Part shown: positions 26,211-34,697 of the stretch, piece by piece
How the letters are laid out: each line of letters begins with the position of its first letter
Position numbering within the stretch: the first letter of the stretch is position 1
From: Catellatospora coxensis
GTDB lineage: Bacteria > Actinomycetota > Actinomycetes > Mycobacteriales > Micromonosporaceae
Direction of reading: 5' to 3'
DNA length: 64,000 nt
NCBI RefSeq assembly: GCF_016862635.1
Contig: NZ_BONI01000042.1
Span: 1 to 64,000 of the forward strand
Notes under the pieces: model-generated
What the model was told of the DNA's origin: nothing
Databases searched by the model: none
What the model saw: the letters and a program-made list of their open reading frames with translations, nothing else
Made by a program: the position numbers and the translations under genes

Positions 26211-27413
26211 ATGTTGGAGACCTTGGACGATGTGCCCTGGGACAAGCTGACGCACGCTTATGGCGCCGCTGCCGATGTGCCGGTGTTGATCAGGTTGCTG
26301 GCTTCGGCCGACACGGAAACGCGAGATCAGGCTCGATACGAGCTCTACGGGAACATCTTCCATCAGGGCACCCGTTTCGAGGCCAGCGCCTACGCGGTGC
26401 CGTTCCTGGTAGAGCTGGCGCTGGAGCCGACCGTCCCGGACCGAGCCGAGATCGTCGGGCTGCTGACTGATCTGGCGGTCGGCCACCAGTACGAGTACAT
26501 GGTGAGCCCGTTCCCCGTGGAGGAGCTGCGCTCGGCTGTGGGCGGGTTCGGCGCCGCGTGGCGGGCCGAGGTGAGCGCTCGCTATGTGTGGTGGGTGCAG
26601 GACATCGAGCATCGGGAGCCGCCGCACGAGGTCGAGCGAACGATCGCGACCAGCCTGGACGAGCTGCGGGTGTACGAGGACGTGCGGGATGCGGTGCCCC
26701 AGCTGATCACGCTGCTGGACGGCGCGGACGACGAGCTGGTGGGCGCGGCGGCCCACGCGCTGGCCTGGTTTCCCGAGCAAGCGGTGTTGACCGTGCCCGT
26801 GCTGACCGCGGTCGCGGCCGACGAGGCCCAGGGACCGGGGCTCCGGGCGACAGCGCTGCTCGCGGCAGGCATGGCGGGGCGCGACTCGCGCCTGCTGTCG
26901 GACCTGCTGGCACGGCTGATCCACGACAGTGACGAGGATCTGCGCTGGGCCGCCGCGGGGACATGGGCGCTGACCGCCGGGTCGGATACGCCGGACGCCG
27001 CGAAGGCCGTGCTGCGGATGCTTGGCGAGTCTGCTGGCAATGACGAGGACTACTGGCTGGCGTGGCGGTGGAACCGGGCCGACTGGTCCCTGGCGCTGCT
27101 CGACGCCGTCGATGAGGAGATGGCGGCGCAGGTGCGGCGGGTACGGGTCGCGGCGGCGCTGGAGGAACGTTGGAATGAGGGCGCCATGTGGCACAACCGG
27201 CTGGTGGACCCGTTCAACCTCGCCTATCCGGACGGCGAGCCGGATGGGCCCGTGCCGTTCGCTGAGCTGACCTCCGCGCAGCGGTGCCTGGTGGAGTTCC
27301 TCGTGGCCCATCCCGAGGCGCTCGAGGGCGGCCACCGGGGCGGGGGCCACCTCCTGCGCTGGCATTGTCTGCCCGACGAGCATCCGGTGCTGGCGGCGTT
27401 CGCCGGCTCGTGA
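26211..27413 (+). CDS. HEAT-repeat-like hypothetical protein
   Basis: The protein has 400 residues. It is built of helical repeats with the HEAT/ARM pattern: VPVLIRLLASADTETRDQAR, AVPQLITLLDGADDELVGAAAHAL, DLLARLIHDSDEDLRWAAAG. Such proteins are cytosolic scaffolds; the closing part with HRGGGHLLRWHCLPDEHPVL is less repeat-like. The start at ATG 26211 follows the repeats closely but has no strong ribosome-binding site, and an upstream start at 26181 is possible. It stands alone on its strand after the lanthipeptide operon. No partner is evident. Confidence 0.7.
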   Translation: MLETLDDVPWDKLTHAYGAAADVPVLIRLLASADTETRDQARYELYGNIFHQGTRFEASAYAVPFLVELALEPTVPDRAEIVGLLTDLAVGHQYEYMVSPFPVEELRSAVGGFGAAWRAEVSARYVWWVQDIEHREPPHEVERTIATSLDELRVYEDVRDAVPQLITLLDGADDELVGAAAHALAWFPEQAVLTVPVLTAVAADEAQGPGLRATALLAAGMAGRDSRLLSDLLARLIHDSDEDLRWAAAGTWALTAGSDTPDAAKAVLRMLGESAGNDEDYWLAWRWNRADWSLALLDAVDEEMAAQVRRVRVAAALEERWNEGAMWHNRLVDPFNLAYPDGEPDGPVPFAELTSAQRCLVEFLVAHPEALEGGHRGGGHLLRWHCLPDEHPVLAAFAGS

Positions 27414-27452
27414 ACATCCGGCTCCAGTGGTACCTGCAAGGCAGTATTCGGC

Positions 27453-27890
27453 TCAGATAGTGGCCGTGTTGGTGGCCCAGCCACAGGCGGTCAGCGCGCG
27501 GAGGATCAGTGCAATGATCGGACGTGGTCGGCCGAGCCGGACGGCGATCTGCGCGACCGACACGGCGCCCATGCGGTGCATCAGCTCCATCACGTCGCCC
27601 ATGTCGGCTACCAGCGGAGCGGTCGGCGACACGTCGTAGGCGGCCGAGGTCAGCAGCCATACCCGTGCGGTGTCCCCGTGCACGGCTGACGACCCGGCGG
27701 GGAAGTGCGGGCCGCCGTATGCGGCCATGACCCGGCGGGCGGTCACGGTCGCCGTGCACGGCCATGCCTCGTGTGCGCATCGTGCCTGGTCGCATCGCCG
27801 CCCATCGTCGACGGGCCGGTGCCGGCCGAGCACGTACTCGGCGTCGCGGTAGGTCTGGTCAGATCGCCTGGGCATCGCGGTGGCATCCAT
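27453..27890 (-). CDS. DUF742-like winged-helix protein
   Basis: The protein has 145 residues. The C-terminal half (LVADMGDVMELMHRMGAVS, then AQIAVRLGRPRPIIALILRAL) matches the winged-helix pattern of DUF742 proteins, which in actinobacteria usually sit in conservons with a sensor kinase, a roadblock protein and a GTPase. None of those partners is present here, so this is an orphan or a divergent copy. The N-terminal 70 residues are Arg/Cys-rich and unlike the family. ATG 27890 has no good ribosome-binding site; ATG 27875 is an alternative. Confidence 0.6.
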   Translation of the reverse strand: MDATAMPRRSDQTYRDAEYVLGRHRPVDDGRRCDQARCAHEAWPCTATVTARRVMAAYGGPHFPAGSSAVHGDTARVWLLTSAAYDVSPTAPLVADMGDVMELMHRMGAVSVAQIAVRLGRPRPIIALILRALTACGWATNTATI

Positions 27891-28160
27891 GGACGTGAGG
27901 GATATCTATGGACGCTCGTGACTACAGGAAGATCAAGTGGTCCGCGATGATCTGCTAACCTGCGACAGCTCTCCGAGCCGGTGGTGTGACTTTCAGCGCC
28001 AGTTGTCACAGGGATGCCGGCGGCCATGGCTGAGCATCGGCCCGCAGCGGCCGCAGCTTGGCTCGATGGTTCCGACAGGCCAGTGGAGCCGCGGCTCGGC
28101 GGGTGGGATGTCGCCGCCAATTGCGCGACCCCGGCGGGCGCGGGACGGCAGACTGGACCG

Positions 28161-28580
28161 GTGATCGACCGTGTGCCAGCGTTGACCGAGCACGATGACC
28201 GATGGGTGCTGCCGTTTCGGGGCTTGACGGTCACACAGATTCAGATCGACTTCGCGTTCGGGCTCAATCTCGACGACCAGGGCGCAGTCAGGATCAGCAA
28301 TACCGCGACGCTGGGGTGGGTCAACATCGCTGCGCATCCTGACAAGGTCGTGCTGGAGCCGGAACGTCAGGACGTCGCCGCTGGCCTCCAACTGTTCAAC
28401 ACGCAGGTGACGTCGGCGGTCGCGTTCAAGTCCGGCGCGCTGCGCATCGTTTTCGCCAACGGCCGCAAGCTGACGGTTGACCCGGATTCGGACTACGAGG
28501 CGTGGACGGCGACGGGCCCCAACCGCATGCTCATCGTGAGCTTGCCGGGCGGCGACCTGGCCGTATGGCCGTCACGATGA
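28161..28580 (+). CDS. DUF6188 family protein
   Basis: The protein has 139 residues and a beta-rich fold. VLPFRGLTVTQIQIDFAFGL followed by LNLDDQGAVRIS at the N-terminus, the late pattern VAFKSGALRIVFANGRKLTVD and a terminal segment with DSDYEAWTATGPN and LPGGDLAVWPSR are typical of DUF6188. GTG 28161 puts the conserved block near the N-terminus; the frame is open further upstream to 28014, where the sequence loses the family pattern. The family has no known function and often occurs as solitary actinobacterial genes. The neighbours give no functional clue. Confidence 0.75.
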   Translation: MIDRVPALTEHDDRWVLPFRGLTVTQIQIDFAFGLNLDDQGAVRISNTATLGWVNIAAHPDKVVLEPERQDVAAGLQLFNTQVTSAVAFKSGALRIVFANGRKLTVDPDSDYEAWTATGPNRMLIVSLPGGDLAVWPSR

Positions 28581-28888
28581 TGATGTAACCGACTCGGCTT
28601 GTGCTTGAGCGTTGGCCCAGTTTGGACTAGGTCGTAGCCGAGTCTGTGTTGTCGATCTGCTCGGCCGGGCTCGTGGTAAAGGCTTCGAGGCGTCGCCGGA
28701 GCTGGCGGTAATGGCCCACCGGCGTCGTGGCTGGCAGTGATAGCCGCCACTTTCGGCTGGTTGTCGCAACAGCACCTCTGCCTGCTGGCCTGGGATCGGC
28801 CTGCTGAGACCGGGTTGGGCACAACAGTTCGGCAGACGCGCTGCAGCAAGGCTTGGGCTTCTGGGCCGAGCGGTGGGAAGCTGTCGGA
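28581..28888. other. Non-coding stretch with a 9-bp inverted repeat
   Basis: No convincing gene lies in these 308 bp. GACTCGGCT (28591-28599) and AGCCGAGTC (28636-28644) form a perfect 9-bp inverted repeat enclosing 36 bp, possibly a terminator for the DUF6188 gene. Confidence 0.4.
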
Positions 28889-29383
28889 GTGACAGGCGGG
28901 CAGGCTGAGCGGTCGGGCGCGGTGATGGACCGGGCGCGGCGGGAGGTGCTGGGCAGCGCGCTGGCTACGGAGATGACGCACCTCAGCGCGGCGTTGTGGA
29001 ATCAGGGCGCACGCGGACGGCTGGAGTCGGTCGCCGTCGACATCGACAAGCAGCCTGGTGCCGCCGACGTGATCGCGGACGCATTCGACCTGGCCTATTC
29101 GCGTCCTTCGGCGGAGCTGGTTCGGGTCAGCAACGGTGCCGCGGGTGTGGTCGTGCTGGCGCACGGCCCGTCGTGGTCGGTGGTCGCGCGCTCGGGCGGG
29201 CCGGTGTTGCTGCTGATCAACGGGACCGCGGCCGTGCTGCGGGTCGATCTGGACTTCAGCTGGCAGATGGAGCTGAAGGCGCTGGTGTCGGCTCTGGTAC
29301 GCGCTGGGCGGGGATTGCCGCCGGTGGACGAGTCGCTGTCGCCGCCTCCGCCTTCGGACGGGCCGTGGCGCTCGCGTCGGTGA
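28889..29383 (+). CDS. Hypothetical protein
   Basis: The family is not recognised. The protein has 164 residues with helical N-terminal and mixed C-terminal halves (GRLESVAVDIDKQPGAADVI, VRVSNGAAGVVVLAHGPSWS, VLLLINGTAAVLRVDLDF). Third-position GC is high, which supports real coding. GTG 28889 was chosen because the in-frame ATG at 28853 lacks a ribosome-binding site. Its last 128 bp overlap the convergent gene ending at 29256, and both reading frames look genuine there. It may belong to the mobile region that starts about here. Confidence 0.5.
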   Translation: MTGGQAERSGAVMDRARREVLGSALATEMTHLSAALWNQGARGRLESVAVDIDKQPGAADVIADAFDLAYSRPSAELVRVSNGAAGVVVLAHGPSWSVVARSGGPVLLLINGTAAVLRVDLDFSWQMELKALVSALVRAGRGLPPVDESLSPPPPSDGPWRSRR

Positions 29384-30104
29384 GGTGGGCGGCCAGGCGG
29401 GCTTCGGCACGCTGTCGGCGTTTGTAGGCGGTCGTGACGGCGATGCCCAAGGCTCCGGCCGCATCGGCCAGCCGGTGTCCGTCGAGGCGGGTCGCGGCGA
29501 TCAGTTCGACGTCTGCGGCGGCCAGGCCGTTGCCGCTGGCGCGCATCTGCTCGGCGGCCTCGTACAGGGCCTGGCGCGGGGCATCGGAATGGTCGGGTGG
29601 CGGCGCTGGTAGGTGCTCAGAATCGGTCGGGGTGGGTCGTGCCTGGTGGGCGGCGAGTCGGCGGCCGGCGGTGGCGGTGGCGGTGTCGAGGAGCCTGCCG
29701 GGAATGTTCGTGGCGGCCGGGTCGATGACGGCCAGGCGACGCAGGAAGCTGTAGGCCAGGTCGGCGTCGAGGTCGGCGCGCTGAACGGGGTCGTACGGCC
29801 TGACCTTCGCGCGCCAGCCCATCAGCCCCGGTAGGGCCAGTCCGAGCGCGAGCAGCCGCGTCCGCGGGCCTGTCGCGGGATCGCGGGAGTTCAGTACGAC
29901 GCGTGCCCAGATCCGGTCGACCTCGTCGAGGCTGGTGGCGGGGTTGAGTAGATGGCCGCTGAGCTGTATCGGCGTCATGTAGGTTTGCGGCAGGCCGTCG
30001 CCGAGGCTGCCTGCCGGGATGATCCAGGTCAGTGCGTCGAAGACGTTGCCGAACCAGTCCAGCAGGGGTCCGTCTCGGACGAATACGGGATCTACCGCAG
30101 TCAT
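29256..30104 (-). CDS. Hypothetical protein with sigma-70 region 4-like HTH, mobile-element associated
   Basis: The protein has 282 residues. The N-terminal 110 residues contain WIIPAGSLGDGLP and WRAKVRPYDPVQRADLDADL; a C-terminal helix-turn-helix (ADVELIAATRLDGHRLADAA, then GALGIAVTTAYKRRQRAEARL) resembles sigma-70 region 4. The tail is Ala/Pro-rich. Similar proteins occur in actinomycete integrative elements beside DUF2637 and replication-relaxation genes, which is the case here. It may act as a DNA-binding regulator. Codon use is strongly actinobacterial. Its 3' end overlaps the opposite gene by 128 bp. Confidence 0.65.
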   Translation of the reverse strand: MTAVDPVFVRDGPLLDWFGNVFDALTWIIPAGSLGDGLPQTYMTPIQLSGHLLNPATSLDEVDRIWARVVLNSRDPATGPRTRLLALGLALPGLMGWRAKVRPYDPVQRADLDADLAYSFLRRLAVIDPAATNIPGRLLDTATATAGRRLAAHQARPTPTDSEHLPAPPPDHSDAPRQALYEAAEQMRASGNGLAAADVELIAATRLDGHRLADAAGALGIAVTTAYKRRQRAEARLAAHLTDASATARPKAEAATATRPPAAIPAQRVPEPTPAPSAPSAS

Positions 30105-30646
30105 CTGCTCGATTCTGGCCCTGACATCGGCGTTGACCTAGCCGACATGCCGAGTCGCGCTCATGTTCGTTGATCGCCTCCCCGGCCACCACCGCCGGGG
30201 CAACCACGGTCGGTCAGCTCGGCCGCTCTCGGCAGGTCCGCCGCCGCGAGCGCACCCAGCCGCGCCCAGCGCCGGTCGCGGCACAAAACGCGGCGCGGGC
30301 TGCGGGGTCCGCCGTGGTGGCGTCGATGCCGCGCGGCAGCGTCCAGGCCAGCCACGCCGACCGGTCGTCGGCGCAGGAAGGATGGGCGCGGCTAGGTCGC
30401 CGCGACGTACATCAGGTCCCGGTGAGCGACTTTCATCGACTGATCATGCCCGCTGGATAGTGCGCGTAGCCCGGTTGTCGCCCGCGCCCAGATCAGACGC
30501 CATCTGCCTGGCGTCCGAAGCCCACCCTGTGAACGGACATCCTGTGCCGTGCGTCACAGGCGGTCGAATCCGGGGGCAGGCCGCGCCTGTCCCATAGGTA
30601 GAAGTGCTGCGCGCCTTGGGCTTCGGGCGCGCAGAACGTGTTCGTG
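30105..30646. other. 542-bp stretch with a possible broken minus-strand gene
   Basis: No intact gene is seen. On the minus strand between about 30383 and 30240 a good-codon frame reads ADDRSAWLAWTLPRGIDATT and then ADPAARAAFCAATGAGRGW before degenerating into Arg-rich sequence. An adjacent frame (DRRWARLGALAAADLPRAAE) looks like its continuation, as after a frameshift. No product can be named. Confidence 0.35.
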
Positions 30647-30679
30647 GCCAGCCCGCACCGGTTCCCGGTGCGGGCTGGC
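30647..30679 (+). promoter_or_regulatory. Leader hairpin before the DUF2637 gene
   Basis: GCCAGCCCGCACCGG (30647-30661) and CCGGTGCGGGCTGGC (30665-30679) form a perfect 15-bp stem with a TTC loop, followed by a pyrimidine run TCTTCTTCTCTTC. It ends 24 bp upstream of the ATG and could act as a terminator of upstream transcription or an attenuator. Confidence 0.65.
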
Positions 30680-30703
30680 TCTTCTTCTCTTCTGGAGGCA
30701 GTG

Positions 30704-31468
30704 ATGACCTTGCAACAACCTGTTCCATTGTCCCGTGGCCGTGACCCGGCCGAGGCCCCGTCCCCAGCAGGCCAGGACACTCGGACCGCGCGGACCGTGG
30801 TCGGGCACCGAACCGAGGACCGGGTCCAGATCCTGATCATGCTGGCGATCGGGTTGGCCGCTGCGGCGGCGTCGTTCACCCACGTTCACGATGTGGCCGA
30901 GGAGCATGGCCAGCCAGGCTGGTTGGCCTGGGCGGACGCGGTCATCTTGGAGCTGATGTCCGTGGCGTCGGGACTGGAGTTGCGGCGGCGCAAACGACTC
31001 GGACTGGGCGTGTTCTTCCCGGCTTCGGTGTTGGTGGTGGCGGTGTTGCTGTCGCTGGCGGCGCAGGTCGTGGAGGCCGAGCGGTCGGTCATCGGGTGGC
31101 TGGCCGCGATGCTCCCAGCGGTGGGGTTCCTGGCCATGGTGAAGATCGCGATGGGCCGCGCCGACGGCACCCCACCCGGTTCCGGACCCGGCCAAGAGCC
31201 CGGTGGGGTGGCGGACCGGTCCGGGACCAGTCCCGCAGGCCCGGACATCGACCCGGAGGTGGCCGCGCTGCTGCCGGCCGCGCTGGCGGCGGCACACGAG
31301 TTGACTGCAACGGGCGAGGCGGTGTCGCGGGCGAGCGTGGCCCGGCGGCTGCGTGCCCAGGGTCATGCCTTGTCCAACGCCACCGCCAACGACCTCATGC
31401 GCCACGTGCGCGGCACCACCCCAAAGGGGGCGGCGGCACCATCCAACCCGGAGGCCGTCGTCTCATAG
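30704..31468 (+). CDS. DUF2637 membrane protein of integrative element
   Basis: The protein has 254 residues. Four hydrophobic helices (ILIMLAIGLAAAAASF, WADAVILELMSVASGLELR, VFFPASVLVVAVLLSLAAQV, VIGWLAAMLPAVGFLAMV) match DUF2637, whose members occur with Spd-type plasmid-spread and conjugation genes. The cytosolic C-terminal part has a helix-turn-helix-like segment (GEAVSRASVARRLRAQGHAL) seen in many DUF2637 proteins of actinomycete elements. ATG 30704 follows TCTGGAGGCAGTG. It sits behind a strong leader hairpin. A role in plasmid or element maintenance or spread is likely from context. Confidence 0.82.
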   Translation: MTLQQPVPLSRGRDPAEAPSPAGQDTRTARTVVGHRTEDRVQILIMLAIGLAAAAASFTHVHDVAEEHGQPGWLAWADAVILELMSVASGLELRRRKRLGLGVFFPASVLVVAVLLSLAAQVVEAERSVIGWLAAMLPAVGFLAMVKIAMGRADGTPPGSGPGQEPGGVADRSGTSPAGPDIDPEVAALLPAALAAAHELTATGEAVSRASVARRLRAQGHALSNATANDLMRHVRGTTPKGAAAPSNPEAVVS

Positions 31469-31494
31469 CCGGTTGTCGGGCCTGGCGGAGAGTA

Positions 31495-31883
31495 GCGCTG
31501 ACAGCGCAAGCAGTCCACGGTCCGAATCGCTCGATTTTCTGACAGCGCCAGTGCTGTTGGCCACAGCACCGCCGGGCACAAGCCATCAACACCGGCCCGG
31601 CCTGGCACAGGCGGCTCAACCTCTCGGACCTACCGACCCGGGGCCGGATCCACATCTTCTCCGACAACAGGGAGCAACGACATGACCATGACCACGACAC
31701 CGATGCTGATGACCACGGCCTTCCGCTCCGGCGCGCTCACGTCGCCGCACGACATCGCCCACCGGTCGGCGATCACTGACAGCGCGACCGAGTCCTCGCG
31801 GCGGGATCACCGCTGGGGCGCTCGGGTGCGGCCCCGGCTGGGGGCTCGCCTTGAGACGAGCCCCCAGCCGAATCCTCTGACAG
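31495..31883. repeat. Cluster of CTGACAG(C)GC motifs
   Basis: CTGACAGCGC occurs at 31498-31507, 31539-31548 and 31776-31785, with a variant CTGACAGGCGC at 31877. The first lies in a perfect palindrome, GCGCTG-A-CAGCGC (31495-31507). Three more CTGACAG/CTGTCAG copies lie at 33753, 33774 and 33812. Spacing is irregular, so a replication iteron is not proven. Confidence 0.45.
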
Positions 31884-31975
31884 GCGCGACGCCGCAGCGT
31901 TTGCCCACTTCGCGGGTCGGGCCGGATGAGCCCGATAACCCAGGTGGGTTCTCCCCTGGGCGGGGTGGCGCATGA
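31682..31975 (+). CDS. Small hypothetical protein coupled to replication-relaxation gene
   Basis: The protein has 97 residues and no recognised domain; composition is Thr/Arg/Pro-rich (MTMTTTPMLMTTAFRSGALT at the start). GGGAGCAACGAC precedes the ATG, and its TGA overlaps the next ATG (ATGA at 31972-31975), so at the least it is a translated leader for the downstream gene. A perfect 14-bp hairpin lies inside the reading frame. It may be a true small protein or an attenuator-type leader whose translation controls access to that hairpin. Confidence 0.45.
   Translation: MTMTTTPMLMTTAFRSGALTSPHDIAHRSAITDSATESSRRDHRWGARVRPRLGARLETSPQPNPLTGATPQRLPTSRVGPDEPDNPGGFSPGRGGA
31835..31870 (+). promoter_or_regulatory. 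Perfect hairpin inside leader ORF upstream of replication-relaxation gene
   Basis: CGGCTGGGGGCTCG (31835-31848) and CGAGCCCCCAGCCG (31857-31870) form a perfect 14-bp stem with an 8-nt loop, 102 bp before the next gene start. Confidence 0.65.
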
Positions 31976-32844
31976 AAACAAACGATGACATCGTCCTGCG
32001 GGTGCAGTCCCGGTTGACCGACCGAGACTGGACGCTGCTGTGCTGGCTGTTCGACCACGGGGTGCTGACCACCCCGCAGGTCACCACGGCGCTGTTCCCG
32101 TCACCGCGTACCGCCCAGCAGCGGCTGCTGGAGCTGATGCAGATGAAGGTGATCGACCGGTTCCGGCCGCACCGCCCCGACGGCGGCACCTACCCCTGGT
32201 CCTACGTCCTTGCCCATCCCGGTGTGCTGCTGGTGGCCTCGTCCTACGGCGTGAAGCCGCCGAGGCCCGCCGAAACCGCCGCGCGCCGCCACCGGCTGGC
32301 CACCAGCCGCAACCACGCCCACACCGCCGGAGTCAACGGCTTCTTCACCGACCTGGCCGGGCACGCCCGCCGTAACCCGCCCACGCGGCTGCTGCGCTGG
32401 GACCCCGAGCCCGGCCGGTCCGCAAGCGTTTACCTGCAGCCCGACGGCTACGCCGAGTGGAGCGAACAGGACACGTTTGTGGCGCTGCTGTTCGAGTACG
32501 ACACCGGCACCGAGCAGCTGTCGGTGCTCACCGGCAAGATCGAAAGGTATCAGGAGGCGATCACCTACAGCGAAGCCCCGCCCTGGCCGCTGCTGTTCCG
32601 GCTGCACTCCGCCCGCCGGGAAGCGGCCCTGCACGAACGGATCAGCGACCTGCACACGCCCGTGCCCGTGGCGACCATCGCCGCTGACCGGCTCAGCCCC
32701 GCAGAAACCCCCGCCGACCGGATCTGGTCGATCCCCGGCCGGCGCGGCCTGCACCGGCTCATCGAACTGCGCGCGCTCTACGACCATGCCTTGGCGACGT
32801 GGCAGTACGCCCCGGCGGTGCTGGAGCGGCGCAAACGCAGGTAG
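31972..32844 (+). CDS. Replication-relaxation family protein
   Basis: The protein has 290 residues. The N-terminal winged helix (VQSRLTDRDWTLLCWLFDHG and LTTPQVTTALFPSPRTAQQRL) and the following HRLATSRNHAHTAGVNGFF segment identify the replication-relaxation family found in actinomycete plasmids and integrative elements and in Bacillus spo0A-region plasmids. The C-terminal part has a nuclease-like mixed fold with LLFEYDTGTEQLSVLTGKIERY. It is expected to bind DNA during element replication or transfer. ATG 31972 overlaps the stop of the preceding small ORF. No replication initiator or TraB gene follows. Confidence 0.85.
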   Translation: MKTNDDIVLRVQSRLTDRDWTLLCWLFDHGVLTTPQVTTALFPSPRTAQQRLLELMQMKVIDRFRPHRPDGGTYPWSYVLAHPGVLLVASSYGVKPPRPAETAARRHRLATSRNHAHTAGVNGFFTDLAGHARRNPPTRLLRWDPEPGRSASVYLQPDGYAEWSEQDTFVALLFEYDTGTEQLSVLTGKIERYQEAITYSEAPPWPLLFRLHSARREAALHERISDLHTPVPVATIAADRLSPAETPADRIWSIPGRRGLHRLIELRALYDHALATWQYAPAVLERRKRR

Positions 32845-33383
32845 CCGGAGCGCACCTCATCCAGGCCGACCTCGCCATGCACGACGCCAAGGACCGCGAA
32901 GCGGGCTGCGCCGGCTACGACTCGACCCACGGCGCGGCAACGGTGGCCGACCGGCCCTTCGAACGCGACCGCGACCGCCGCCACGACCGCACCGCCGCCG
33001 AGCCAGAGTCAGCCCTCTGAGGATGGAGGTCCTCGGCGGCGCCGCCGCCTGGGACCTCACTCACAGCAACCGGGCATCGGCGTTCTCCGCTGTCGGTTGC
33101 ATGTCGGTCCGCTGTCGGGCTGGTCGTCGGTCAGCCGTCGCCCAAGATCTGCCAGGGTCGCGGTCGTCCACGCCCACCTGCCTGCACTCGTAGGCGTTCA
33201 ACGTCCGCCGGTGGAAGTCAGACTCCCTATCGGGAGTTCTCCCCGGGGGCTGGAAAGGTTTGGAGGTTATGACGGACGTGGTTACCGACCGCGTTGGTCA
33301 GCCGCGACGGTCGCGCACCGCCACGACCCGAGCCGTGGCTCCCGCGGCACAGGCATGGGCACCGAGGTCGTCTTCGAGCGGCG
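32845..33383. other. 539-bp stretch without a convincing gene
   Basis: A 47-codon frame (32877-33020, rich in Asp/Arg) and a frame beginning at ATG 33269 behind a good GGTTTGGAGGTT site (TDVVTDRVGQPRRS) are present, but neither keeps coding character to its end. The second may be the intact start of a truncated gene. A nested palindrome lies at 33026-33058. Confidence 0.4.
33026..33058. terminator. Nested palindrome after replication-relaxation gene
   Basis: GAGGTCC (33026-33032) pairs with GGACCTC (33052-33058), enclosing the perfect palindrome GGCGGCGCCGCC (33035-33046). Confidence 0.45.
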
Positions 33384-33698
33384 CTATTCGACGCGCAGGG
33401 ACTCCACGCGCAGGCCGCGGAGCTTGTCGCCGACGTCGGGGGCCACGACGCACACGAAGCCGCCGACCCTGCCGCCGGGCGTGACCGAGAACGACCCCCA
33501 CACCTCCCGGCGGCCGTCACCCAGGTCCTTCACCGCGACCTGGCCCGTGGACAGCCGCTGCTCGGCGGACAGCTCGAGTTTCTGGCTCAGGGGCAGGTGG
33601 CACTTGGCGGCGGCCACGGCATTGGGGTCCGGCTGTGCCGAGCAGCCGGACAAGGCCAGCACCACGGCCGCCACCAGGACGACGAGGCGAACTGTCAT
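33384..33698 (-). CDS. Small putative lipoprotein
   Basis: The protein has 104 residues. The N-terminus MTVRLVVLVAAVVLALSGCS is a signal peptide with lipobox LSGC (Cys19). The mature part has one conserved-looking pair of cysteines (AAKCHLP, FVCVVAP) and a beta-rich segment GRREVWGSFSVTPGGRVG, so an exported domain with one disulfide is likely. No family is recognised. It is the only minus-strand gene in this part of the mobile region, and its start lacks a clear ribosome-binding site. It could be cargo of the element. Confidence 0.7.
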   Translation of the reverse strand: MTVRLVVLVAAVVLALSGCSAQPDPNAVAAAKCHLPLSQKLELSAEQRLSTGQVAVKDLGDGRREVWGSFSVTPGGRVGGFVCVVAPDVGDKLRGLRVESLRVE

Positions 33699-34481
33699 CG
33701 CGCGATTGTGCCGGGCCTCACCCCGCCCGCGAAAGAATCTTGAACAAAATTCCTGACAGAAATCGGCGATTCGCTGACAGTGCAGGTCAGCGCGTTTTCG
33801 GCGATCTTGTGCTGTCAGCGGGCCGAGCCATGGTGGAGGCACTTGAATCATCAAGCCCACCGGCACCACCCCGCAACGCGCGGGAGTTCCGGGTGCGCAG
33901 GCCCGACAGGGACCCCCAGCGGGTGATCTGAGCGGAGCACCTGCCACCACAACGGAACACCCGCCCGGACCGGGCAGCACCACCGCGCCACACGCGCGAG
34001 CGCGCAGGTCCACCAGGCCCGCCGCCCACCCGAGGGTCGGCAGCAGGCCGCGTGGCACCACCACGCACGATCCGCCCGTGACGGACAGCACCCCGCCCTG
34101 GCCGGCCGACGGGCGACCGCACCGCCGCCACGGCGCGCATGCCCGCGACCGGGCCGATGCCGCGCGCCAACGACCGCCCCGCCCATCGCCGACCGTCGAC
34201 CTGGCCAGCCCGTTCCGACCGACGACGCATATCCACGCGCTGCGATACGACGGCTGCCTGCCGCACCCGCGCCGGGCTTGAACCCGTCGGCAAGCAGAGC
34301 GTCAATGGACCGCGCGCGGTGGGGCCATTGCGGCCCCGCCACCGCGTACCGCCGGTGCGACACCGGCCCTATTTCCCGTTCACCACCAGACCACCGCCCG
34401 CGCAAGGCGGCACGGCACCCCGACCACAAGGAGGAACCGGATGCGCAGCAACCGCACACGCCCGACCTATCCCACCGGCAT
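33699..34481. other. 783-bp GC-rich stretch with no supported gene
   Basis: Open frames exist on both strands but they are Arg/Pro/Ala-rich shadows without domain character. CTGACAG copies at 33753 and 33774 and the inverse CTGTCAG at 33812 lie in the AT-richer part near 33730-33820, which would suit an origin or promoter region upstream of either strand. A good GGAGG-ATG pair at 34430-34443 opens a frame that loses coding character quickly. Confidence 0.4.
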
Positions 34482-34697
34482 GTGGAGGCTGACATCACCA
34501 CCCCAGAACCCGGCCCGGCCCGCCACCAGCGCCGCCCGCGCCGCGACAAGACCCAGCGCCGGCCCGAAACGATCGAGGCCACCGTCGAGATCACCACGGT
34601 CACCGGCCCGCAAGCAGCCCACCTACAACAAGAACAAACCCGAGCTATCAAGGAGGTGCTGGCATGGATAGCCAGCCAGAAGACCGTCGAGACCTGA
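34482..34697 (+). CDS. Small protein upstream of serine recombinase
   Basis: The protein has 71 residues, basic at the N-terminus (PARHQRRPRRDKTQRRPE) and helical at the C-terminus (LQQEQTRAIKEVLAWIASQK). High third-position GC over the whole frame supports it. The start is uncertain: GTG 34482 has a weak site, whereas a strong GGAGG-ATG at 34441 opens a different frame. It overlaps the recombinase start by 34 bp. Position and size fit a recombination directionality factor or other helper of the recombinase, but no family match was recognised. Confidence 0.55.
   Translation: MEADITTPEPGPARHQRRPRRDKTQRRPETIEATVEITTVTGPQAAHLQQEQTRAIKEVLAWIASQKTVET

Noticed and set aside
31495-33818. CRISPR array
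   Set aside because: The CTGACAG copies are short and irregularly spaced, with no repeat-spacer regularity and no cas genes.
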